64,000 nucleotides of DNA, taken from Heterotrichella gracilis. Taxonomy: Eukaryota > Sar > Xanthophyceae > Tribonematales > Xanthonemataceae. Below, in pieces: positions 11,201 through 29,100 of this stretch; positions within the stretch are counted from its first letter, which is position 1, and every line of letters begins with the position of its first letter. The position numbers were made by a program, and so were the translations under genes. The stretch lies in assembly GCA_032358255.1 (NCBI GenBank), contig JAULBX010013762.1, positions 1 to 64,000 on the forward strand, read 5' to 3'. The notes under the pieces are model-generated. The model saw only the letters and a program-made list of their open reading frames with translations, searched no databases and had not been told where the DNA came from.

Positions 11201-14200
11201 GGTAAGCTCCCTGGATGTGCCTTTCATCAGGTTGAAAAAGAATTTATAGTTTTTGCAATAGAGGTTTAAAAAACACTGCCTTATTTTCGACCCTGGTCTC
11301 CCTGCAGGGTGGTTGCTGCAAGCGTGGATATTGTGAAGCTCGTGCTCAGTTCAAAGAACCTGGAGTCTTTGCAAATGAAGAACCATGCCTTGCAGCTGCT
11401 CACTGTGTTTGCTCCTAGCCCATCAGCTGGCAGTGGCACCCAGAGCGGTGTGTCATGGCAGCCCCAGCAGGTACTGTATCACTGTGATACCTGCATTGTT
11501 TCAGAAATTGCTGTGTGTTTTCTCCTGTCTGATGATGCTCTCCTCATACTGCTGGGTTGGATAATGCAACGTTGTTAGATTGGTCTGCGGATGCTAGGAT
11601 AGCACAGCATTATCTCCTCGCTTTTCACAGCATCACATCCTTGCTTGCACAGCATTACATCCTATGCACAGCATTATCTCCTCACTTGCACAGCATTACA
11701 TCCTCACTTTCATGCATCACAGGTGGTTGAGTGCTGCAAGGAGGCATACGCGTACTTTGAAAACGTTGCGGGCAACCAGCGAGAGGATTTTGAAGTTGCG
11801 TACAACTCCATCGTGGTCATGCACTCCGTCCTGCAGCTGGCAGAGTTGCACAACCTGCCAGAGCATGAGGCGATTCAGGCCTCACTGCAAGATATGCGTG
11901 GTGAGGCAATAGCTGTGGACATACCCATGCCAGTGTGCTATCTTTGATTGAATGTTCCCTGACAGGCCCATCCACGGGCGTTGCTGTGAACCACAGTATA
12001 TGTATATGTACATTACTCTAGTAGCTATCAGAGGGTTAAAGTACACATACATACAATACATTCACAAATGGTGAACCATTGTCTGTGCATATACAGGGAA
12101 ACTTGCCATTGCTTCCAGTATCATGCTCGACAAGGACTGGTTGCCAGCAGCACCTGACGCACACCCTGATAGCGGCTGGCGCAGCAGGAGCAGTGCCCTG
12201 TACCAGCTGCTGTCTTTGAGCATCACCTACAATGCAGACGCATCAGGCCACATGCTGCACCTGCTGCAGGTGGGAGTTGTAAATGTTGAGAAGCACCCTT
12301 TCATTGTGCAGTTCATGACAGCTATCAACCCACAAAGCAGCCATCAACCACAAACTATCAACCCACATTCAAATTACAGGAGAATGTCCCACATTTGTGC
12401 ATGCCTGTGACGTCACCCTGTGAAATGCAGGACGTGATGCCCCAAGTTCCTGCACAGATGACAGGAAAGCACGCCCACACCACGGTCCAGGGACACCCTT
12501 CTCTGAGCAATGGTACCCTGGTGACCTGGTACAAGGTGCTGGCTGATCGACTGCTTGAAGCCTGGTCAATCTTCTGCAAGGGATTGCTGCAACTCAAGGC
12601 CCAGTCAGGGTACGTCATCTGTCACCAGGCAATAGTTACCAAAAATGTCAGGGTGTCGTCACATGCATATACTCAGAAGCCATATTATCAATCCACATGC
12701 CAAGGGTCGCGATGACTATTAAGGTACTACATGGTTGCTAGTTTGTTTGACAACGTGCAAGGTGTGAAGCGCTGTGCTCGATGCATCTGAGCTTACATAA
12801 TGCACTGCCTGTGCATATTGGCATGGGTATAATGGACTTCAAATCATTTCTCGGTCCGTCACATCTGCTGTGCCGATGCAGCAATCATGTTACCCCGGAG
12901 GAGCTGGAGGGTCTGCAGCACCAAATGGAAGGCTGCGTGAAAGCGTTTGCCTCGCTGGTGGAGCTGACAAAGATTCACCCCAATCGCAGGTACAGTCTAT
13001 TGCGCTGGTCACACAAGTCAACAGTAACTGTCAGTACTTTGCGGCCTGTGGAGGACATGAATGCATGGCATGTGGTCACATTTGGCAGCGCATACCTCTG
13101 AAGGACACGCATGCCACCTGTACTGCGCATACTTCTGAGTGAAACTCGCATCACAAAAGACTGCTTCTTCGCTCAAATTTACAAGCAACACGTGCTTACA
13201 GCAAAACACTTACATTCGAATCTTGCAGCCCCATGCTCGGGACCGCCCTCAAGGCCACGCAGCGCATGCTGGACCTGCTGCTCAAGTCCATGGCCTTCTG
13301 GGAGGCGCACTTTGCATCCTGCAACAAGGAGCTATTTGTGGAGTGCATCAAGAATGTGCAGAAGGGCACACGCATCACGCAGTCCATCTGCGGGGACAGC
13401 AAGTCCCGCAAGGACAAGTCCCTGACCAGCAAGGTATTACCCTTATTTAGGGCATCATTGCAACCTGGCAAAATCGGCCAGGAGTCCAGATTATTCCTTT
13501 CTACCATCTTGACTGTTTGAAATGACCGCTGAGAATTGTGTTGTGAACACGTGGTGTTATGTGCAGGTCCCAGGTGCAAAGAAAGCACTGGAGCAGTTCC
13601 TCTTCCGCATGCGCAGCTTCCTCACAGCAGCAGGGTATCCCAATAGTCTGTGGATGGGTAATCTCAAGCACAAAAACCTGGCAGGAGACATACTGGCCTC
13701 TCAGGTAATCAGCTGTGCATGATGGGTCACGCACTAGAAGCGTCTTGCTGTTATGTATTTCAATTACCTGTAATTCACGGTGTCGACTAGTTCACTTAAA
13801 TTGATAATTTGGGTGCAAGCTGCTCAGCAGTGATCGATGCTGACTAGTCCTGTGGTACTGATCGCTGGTGGGCTCACCCAAATGTAGCTAATGGGACTGG
13901 TCTGATATGGGGATCCTGATGTACCGGATCAAATACATGTGGGCAAATTGGGGCAGAATGCGTCTGCAGAGTCCCATGGGTAGACATGACGTCATGTCAT
14001 TTGATGTACTTGATGAGTTCTCTTCATGTGCAGGCATATCCAGATGAAGAGGAGGAGGAGGACGAGGATGCAGAGGTGTCGGCAACTGACTCGGTGGGTG
14101 GCAAAACAGATGAAATGTCTTGCCCAAAAGTGGCTGCGGAAATTGCATGCACAAAGCCTGTTCATATATATTCAGAAGCTTGACTGCACTGCTCCTGCCA

Positions 14201-14474
14201 ATGCGTGTGCGTATCCATGCAGGCAATTATGTAATGTCTGTGGCAGCGTTACTCTCACAAAACTGATGTAATGTGTCAGTGCACACAGAAACGGGGTAAC
14301 CAAGCTGGCTGCCACCATGTCTAAGTGCAATAACTTTCCAATTCTTGCTGTGTACTATGTAGCACTCTGTTGCCGCAACTGCCTTGTGTGCAGGCGTCTG
14401 CATTGCATGATTGTGATTAAGTTTTCTCTCATGTGCAGGAGGAGGGAGAGGCAGCCAGTGGTGACGAGGAATGA
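5268..14474 (+). CDS. FANCD2: Fanconi anaemia group D2 protein
   Basis: FANCD2 forms the ID complex with FANCI; after monoubiquitination it clamps DNA at interstrand crosslinks and stalled forks in the nucleus. Exons: 5268-5333, 5442-5639, 5813-5973, 6134-6263, 6359-6460, 6704-6814, 6890-7091, 7196-7350, 7486-7806, 7959-8063, 8175-8283, 8621-8853, 9290-9405, 9524-9769, 9981-10149, 10277-10574, 10676-10801, 10905-10998, 11308-11470, 11723-11900, 12097-12269, 12431-12609, 12882-12989, 13229-13433, 13567-13704, 14034-14093, 14439-14474. The 4,182 nt stay in frame, giving 1,393 aa (human about 1,450). Family blocks: KLPEFGEE...QFRWLDHVVD, RDIIAFLPEIL, HKRIGIIGSVALA, SLWMGNLKHKNLAGD and an acidic C-tail (PDEEEEEDEDAE...ASGDEE). 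Lys482, the last codon of exon 9 (7804-7806, context EQVRK|VFQVF), aligns with human Lys561 (QQIRKLF), the ubiquitination site. The gene looks whole. Confidence 0.95.
8469..8488 (+). repeat. Poly(A) tract in FANCD2 intron 11
   Basis: A run of 20 A follows TTAAAATT in an intron. It is a simple repeat, or the tail of an old retroposed fragment; no recognisable element precedes it. Confidence 0.7.
11130..11212 (-). mobile_element. Tiny LINE 3'-tail insertion framed by a 17-bp direct repeat
   Basis: In FANCD2 intron 18, GCCTGGGTAAGCTCCCT occurs at 11130-11146 and again, identical, at 11196-11212. Between them lie 49 bp that match, on the - strand, the 3' end of the LINE fragment at 45515-45760 (shared cores CATGCATTCCAGCA and CCAGATTAGCAGTC, with GTTAGTTA tail units). 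This is what an extremely 5'-truncated target-primed LINE insertion with its target-site duplication should look like. Confidence 0.75.
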
Positions 14475-15221
14475 GCGTGCTGTTCTGTTAAGTGCCGCAT
14501 GGTTGCAGTCAATTTTGCGGGATGGGCTGGGCATCCACCGAGAGAAATCGATACGACTATCCATGCAAGCAGTGTATATTAGGTTTTGAATGGTTATCCT
14601 TGTAGTAAAGGCAGTGCATGTGGTTTTAGGTGCAAAGTGTGTAGCGCGGGAACAATCATCCATGGAGGCAGGTAGAGAAGGATCTGGCGAGAGTTTGGGT
14701 CTGGAAAAGAGGGTTAAAGCTGTGGCAAATGTTGTTTGGACAAACCACATTTCTCAGGACGATGGTTGTGACTAGCACTCCCCATGGACATGTCGTGAAA
14801 TTTTCAAAGTTCAGTGGACAGATCCTGGCACTTTGGACATGCGAAACATGCATGCAAATATTCAAATTTTTGTGGGCCCATCTTGGGCTGATATAATATA
14901 CTATGATACACAATGATTGTGCACTGACCGGCCACTCAGTGTAACACCTAAGTTTCCCCGAATTGAGCTGAGGTGGGCACTGCTGTGTTTCTGTAGGCTG
15001 TGTGGTTCTATTGGCAATGTACTGAAACGTTCATACGATGTACATGGGTAAACCCCCAGCCTGCGCTCGTAACGGTTGAAGCCACGCCTGCCTGTCGTGA
15101 CTTCACTCTACTGTAGCAGTAACTGTACGTGGCAGCCGTATCAGCAACTTACTGTATCACAACAGAAACGTTGTTGACTTGGGCTACAGCTCTGACCAGA
15201 CTCTGTCGGACTCACCCACCC
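14475..15221. other. Intergenic region after FANCD2
   Basis: About 750 bp between two tandem + strand genes. It should hold the FANCD2 3' UTR and the promoter of the next gene. A TGTAA occurs near 14940 and could be a poly(A) signal, though it is about 470 bp from the stop. No other structure was seen. Confidence 0.4.
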
Positions 15222-16462
15222 ATGGACGTCCCTGGAGGTTGCAAAGGCCGAACAGCCTTACCCAAGGCCCCAGTGTTAAACTTTATGCCAGTGGCCACGC
15301 CCTCAGTAGCTGCCCCAGGTGATGAAACATGCACACAGACTGTTCTGGCCACACCCATCAAGTTGGGTCTGATGCGTCGGGCTCCTGCCAAGCCTTGGTC
15401 ACAGACCCTTGATGCCTCAAAGTGCAACACTCTGAGCACGCTGAGCACACCACTGGACAACTTGGGTTGGCTCAGTTCAAAAGGGTATCTGCCCAGCAAC
15501 GAAGAGGAGCCATCAGTCTTCAATCAGCCACAGGAGTCCATTGGTGATGCTGAAGATGGCGGGTCCCCTTCAGTGTGCTTCCAGCCATCTGTACTGGTGC
15601 GCAAACGCAAGGCAGCAGCCCTGGCAGGGACCTCAGCAGAGTGCTCATTTGCAGAGTGGTCAGATGAATCAGATGAGGAGATATCCAAGCCAGCTCACAT
15701 GCACTTGCTTCCAGGGCCTGGCAGTGGACCAGGTGCAACAGTCAGCAACTCCCATTTCAACCTTCCAAGGCGCATCACAAGCAGCGCTGCACCGGCCCTG
15801 CTGCCAGTGGCTGGCAGTGGCCAACCTCACTCCTTCAACAGGAGAACAGATTTTGGTGGTACACAAAACAACTACAGCAAGAGGGACAACAGCATTTCCC
15901 CGCAAGCCCTGAAGGTTGTCAAGGGCCGTCGCGATGTCCTCTCTCCCAAAGGCAAGGGGCTTTATCGCAAGGGGCCAGCAGTTCCACTGAGCCCAGCGAG
16001 TCTTCTATTGCATGGACTGCCAAAAGTGAGTACACAACCTATTGAACCCACTCTATTGCTGGGATGCATGCCATGTTAGTAGGACAGCACCTATTAGTAA
16101 TTTGAAGTGGGATACACATGATGCATGCTTGAAATGCAGTGGCAATGATCTTCTTCAAATCATTCACGACAACTGATCATATTGCAGTGCACTGCAGCAT
16201 GGGCAGCCCTAATTTTAGCTGAGGCGATCCAAATGTTGGACAATGTCATTTGTCATGTCTATTTATAATACAGATTGTCAGACATGGCCTAAAAGTGCCA
16301 CTGCATGCCATGTAGGTGGAGCTTGCCGTCACCAACACAAGCATGGAGCAAAGAAACTGTGAGCTGGGTGCCGTTTCTGAAGCAATGGCTGCACAAGCGC
16401 CTGCTCTTGCCCTCCAAGCTGAATTAGAGGCCCTGCCACACCCCCTAGATGTTGAGCCTTGA
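15222..16462 (+). CDS. Unrecognised 316-aa, probably nuclear, disordered protein
   Basis: Two exons, 15222-16025 (donor GTGAGT) and 16316-16462, join in phase 0 to give 316 aa. The frame stays open for some 30 codons upstream, but the first ATG is at 15222 (MDVPGGCKGR). I recognise no domain. The protein is rich in Ser, Pro, Ala and Gly, with a basic patch VRKRKAAALAG that could be a nuclear localisation signal, an acidic patch EWSDESDEE, several SP/TP sites (LSPKGKG, PLSPASLL, FMPVATP) and a late basic stretch (VVKGRRDVLSPKGKGLYRKG). It ends in a short Ala/Leu/Glu-rich, helix-prone segment (AVSEAMAAQAPALALQAELE). The SP sites suggest CDK-type phosphorylation (inference). It follows FANCD2 on the same strand, but nothing shows a functional link. 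Confidence 0.6.
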
Positions 16463-17811
16463 AGGATTCCCACCGCTGGATGTGCACACATGGCCATGAA
16501 CTGTTAGCTGGGTTCAGACTCATCTGTGAGTAACTCTGTGATACTGGGTTAAGCAACATACTTATTAGTGAACTGACAGAAATGAGGTCCAATATGCATA
16601 ATGCTAATGGCCTATCAATGCGATTTGCCGGTCGCGCCCATCCATGCGTAACAATGTCCCAGCATCTCTGCCTTTTATATCTGTGTTGCCACCAGGCGTG
16701 ACAAATTCTGAGTGCAAATTTTCTGCCCAACTACTAGCCAGTAGGAGAGCTAAATATGCGGACTTATCCTCAGACACAATGATTAAAAATCAGTGTGCCA
16801 CCACAGGCCTCTTGTCAAAACATCATCACAGGCCCAGGACAAGAGGCTAGCAGGTTGCAGCAACACCCCGAGATGTGGTGTCTGTGTATGTTGGCACCTT
16901 GAACAACCATTTCCTTAGGTGCAGCATGCATAAAGTATGGCTAGCTGTTTCCAATGGAATGTCTGCCAGAGGGTAGTGCAGGCAGCAACTTGAAAGAGAA
17001 AGGCAGTGGCCCACAATTATCAGGCCACTGCCATAATCCATCAGGCACACCATGCTGTGATAAACTGTGTCAGCGGCCTAGAATGGTGTTGTACTCTTCT
17101 TCACTTATGCTCGCCAGCTAACACAGTGACTGTAAATGTGGCGATGCAAAGCGACACGCCATCCCACTGGTGCCACTTGCACACCATGGGATGACGTCAT
17201 CTCACATGGGCCTCGGCGAAAGCCTGCACTGAAACCAGTCAATGCAGCGCCGTACCAGCGCCGTACCAGTGCCGCCTACAGCTCCCCTTCCTCTGAGTGC
17301 TCCTTCTCTGCCTCCACCGCCGCCTCCATCACAGCCTCCTCCACAGCCTTCGCAGCATCAGCGTGCCCCGCATCCTCCTGCTGGCCTGGCCTGGCGGTGG
17401 GGTCCTCGCTCCCATCAAGGCTGTGGTGCCTGTGGACCAAGCAATGGCACTACTCAGAAAATGCGTGGTATAAACCTTGCTGACCCACAGGGCTGGTTGC
17501 TGAGCTGGGACCCAGAATGCAAGTGATAATAATGATAATAAACCTTTACTGAACCACAAGGGAGTAAATGAGTCCAGATCCACAGGGGCTGACTTACCCA
17601 ACAGGACAGATCAGTGTAACATTAAGAAAAGGTATCAACATTTGCCAAATTATACTATCTTATTCCCAGCTAACTGTGCTTGGCTGGATTGCATGTAGCA
17701 ACTCACCACCAAAAACTTTGAAAATTGAGTATTTGCATGCTATCACATTGACAGTTGCATCGCTGCGTGCTGGAGCGCATGCAAAAGCATCCCAGACAGC
17801 TCCCAAACCTC

Positions 17812-25432
<7,621 letters not shown>

Positions 25433-26114
25433 GGTGACTGAAAGAAATAAAACAGGAGGTAAACTGGCAGGCACGCCGCGGGTTTGTTGCAAGTATTACT
25501 GGCTGATGCGCTCGAACGAGCAACAGGGATCAGCGAGGTAGACACACCATGCACGGGCTGTTTCACCGGTTGCTGACCATCTCACACCGCACATATTGAG
25601 GAGTGTCGTCTATCTATGGGGCAGTGCATCGTCAGAAACTCTGAACCTGTTCGGCTTATGTTGGTGCAACTTTCGGTTTGGGCCTTTCTCATGAGAAATC
25701 CCTGGGGTGATAGCAATAAAGTGTAGGGATATCATGTTTCAGCAGTACCCATTTTCATTTTCACAAGGCCGCCTAGGTGTGAGGTTCGCTCAAAGGCTGG
25801 GCTAGAGGCTTGGCTTATTGGACATAACACGGCAACCGCTGCTGCTGTAACATATACTACCAAGTTACCAGCGCCCATCTGCGTGTTGCTTCGTGCATGC
25901 ATGGTCTCGCCACATCCCTGACAGGCACCAGCTGTGCGGCATCCCCCTAGCTACCCGGCTGGTTCCTCGTATTGCACCCTATTCACGCAGTACCACCCTG
26001 GAATTCACACAGCCATCGCCGCAGCGGGCCGCTTTCCGCCCCGCCATCTCGCCACCTCCCCTCCCCCATCCCGGTGCACGTGTGGCATTTGCCACCACAC
26101 ACTTGCGTGCTGCG
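25433..26114. promoter_or_regulatory. Divergent promoter region of PRP40 and the aldo-keto reductase
   Basis: 682 bp between two divergent start codons. No gene is supported in it. Both promoters must lie here, but I see no site I can name. Confidence 0.5.
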
Positions 26115-29100
26115 ATGGCCAAGGACGGGTGCCAGACGCCAAGCTGGACGGGGCAGGCGTTCCCTTACCTCATGCACCAGCCCAACCCCGCGCAGAGCTA
26201 CCGCGACGTGCGGGTGAACGGTGCGGGATCTAGCAGCTCATGCTTTTTTTTGCATGCCATGGTGCATGCATGCGTTTTGGCAACGAGGCCATGCAGCTGC
26301 AGATTGCCACCCCGCTGATTGAGACTATGTTGCTGCAGCCGAGAAGAAGGATGCCGCTGCTGCTGGGCCATCTGCCTCAATAGGGGTGAGTGGCATGTGC
26401 CCTTCGCCTCCCTTCACACCATTTGTATTATTATGTGAGCGCCGTTATCTAGTGGGCCCTCCTTTGACCCTTGCACTTCTAGCAAAGGCTCATAATACTA
26501 AACACCAATCAAAAGTGGCCAAGTCATAGTGGTGATGAAGTACAAGCAGCAACAAGCTTCCCGTGCACTTCAGGTGGTTGTGTCAGCGCGTACGTTGGGA
26601 GTTGCCCTAAACCCTAACCTAAACCCTAAATCCCAAGCCTGTGGCCTCGCAGGGGAACACCGGCACGTGGAATGGGCCGGCACCCAGGGGCAGGCAGGGA
26701 CCCCCGCCAGCACAGGTAGGGTTTTGGTAGACCACCATATTATATAACCCTAAACCCCAAACGCACCCCGACGGGGGAGGCAGGGATCCTCGCCAGCACC
26801 TGTAGGGTTTTGAAAAGACACAAACCACTGCCCAGTGTGAACCCCTTCACAGCTATTTGCACCACACCCAATTCCGCCCACTTGACACTTGACACGCTGG
26901 CGGGTGTTGCACCACACCATTGTAGCATGTTCAGCGCAGCATCTTTTGCACAGAGGCACTGCACGCGCTTGTTCACCCAGGACTGTGTGTTGTGTCTTGA
27001 CCTACAATCATAGCCTTAAACTTTGAGTTCAAGATGGTGGTTGGCACTCTGAGCGCTCAGCATATATCAGGATGGCAGCAGTTCACCATGGGCCCAAGGG
27101 GTATACCATTGTATACAGTCATCAGGGAATGTAAGCGCCAGCCACTAACACATAAATCTGGAAGAGGCATCATTCAGTATATTTTGGCATTTTGCAGGCT
27201 GCCGCTGCCGCTGCCGCTGCCACGCCTAGCGCTGTGTCGGAGCCTGACACCCTTGCGCTGCCAGGTGGCGCCCGCTTCCCCCTGGTTGGCCTGGGCACCT
27301 ACAAGCTCAAGGGGCCAGAGGTGGTCAGGTGCGCTCATGGCGTCATGGTCTTTAGGGTTCAGGGTTTAGGGTTTACGGTTTAAAGCGGCTTCCCCCTGGT
27401 TGGCCTGGGCACCTACAAGCGCAAGGGGCCAGAGGTGGTCAGGTGTGCTCATGGCGTCATGCTTTTTAGGGTTTAGGGTTTAGGGTCTAGGGCGGTTTCC
27501 TCCTGGTTGGCCTGGGCACCTACAAGCTCAAGGGGCCAGAGGTGGTCAGGTGTGAGGGTGCATGGCGCCGTGGGCGACATGCCCTTTAGGGTTCAGGGTT
27601 CAGGGTCGCGGTCATGCGGGGATGACACCCATCCTCGAGCCATGCATGGCGTGCATGGCGACATGGATGGCATTCACTGTTTAAGCCATGCATTACGGTG
27701 CACTTTATGATGTAGTACATTTCCACAGGGCCACCATGGCTTGTTGCTGAGCAAGTCAACAAGCAAGGCTATGGCGCGCCGCTCAACCGCATTGCTTAAA
27801 CAGGAAACAGGATATACCCCACATGCGGACCTGCTTCCAATGTATTGTGTCAGTTATATGCATCCCAAGAATCCAGCCAGACAAGCAGCTTCCAACATCT
27901 GACCAGTAAAAGATTGGAAAACACAATTTTTTTAAAGCTCCCCCGTCCCATGTGCAGCACCGCGCTTGCTGTGGGGTACCGCCACCTGGACTGCGCTCGG
28001 GAGTACAAGAACGAGGCGGTGGTGGGCCAGGCGCTGCGGGGGTGGCTGGGGGCCCAGGGCAACTCCCGGGGCCAGCTTTTTGTCACATCCAAAGTGTGGA
28101 ACGATGCGCACAGGCCGGAGGCAGCGAGGTGGGTGGGTGTTGCAATAATGCCCTCGGTTACGCAGAAGGTGGGCAGTGCCTCTGTGCGGCAAGTTAGGTA
28201 TTTACATCGGCAAATTAGGGTGTTCACAAGGTCAGGCGCTGCGGGGGTGGCTGGCGGCCGAGGGAAACTCCCGGGAGCAGCTGTTTGATTCGTCCACAGT
28301 GTGGAACGATGCGCACAGGCCCGAGGCAGCCAGGTGGGTGGGGCAGGGGCGTGAAGGGTGTGTATAGGGCTATGGTGGAGGGGTACTGGCATTGGCATGT
28401 TACAGGGAGGGGTATGTTACTTGATTTGATTGTGACATGAGTTGCTTCGTGTGCAACAGAGGATCGCGCCATGTTTGCCCCTCCGCATACATTCTGGGGG
28501 GCCTCCTGCCTGCACGCCATCTCTTGGTTCAACTCATGTACACCCCCCTCCAGCATTCAACCTTCAACCCTGCAAACCTTAAAACCCTACACCTGCAGGG
28601 CTTCCTGCCTTCAGTCCATTTCGGACCTTGGGTGCAGCTACCTGGACCTGCTGCCTTCAAGCCTAAACCCTTATCCTAAACCCCTAAAGGTAAAATTCTA
28701 TACCTGCAGGGCTTCCTGCCTTCAGTCCATCTCCGACCTTGGGTGCAGCTACCTGGATTTGCTGCTGGTGCACTGGCCGGTGGCATGGATCCCTGGGACC
28801 CAGGACAGGGATGAGGGGGTCACGCTGGAGGACACATGGTGGGTAATGATCTAGCTTTAAGCACCTGTAAACCCTAAACCCTGGCCAGTGGTGTGGATCC
28901 CGGGGGTCCAAGACAGGGATGAGGGGTCACGCAGGAGGACACGTGGTGGGTAATTTTCTACTCTACCCTAAAGCCCACATCCTGAATCGTAAACCCTCAA
29001 TTCCAGGGATGAGGGGGTCACGCTGGAGGAGACATGATGGGTAAATATCTAGGTTTTGACACCCGTAAACCCTAAATTCTGAACCTCGAATTTCAGCTTT

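Noticed and set aside
15129-15221. Upstream in-frame extension of the 316-aa protein
   Set aside because: The frame is open but has no ATG there; the first ATG at 15222 has a reasonable context.
17136-17526. Pro/Ser-rich open frames between the convergent genes
   Set aside because: Low-complexity frames in a GC-rich stretch; no start, splice or family support.
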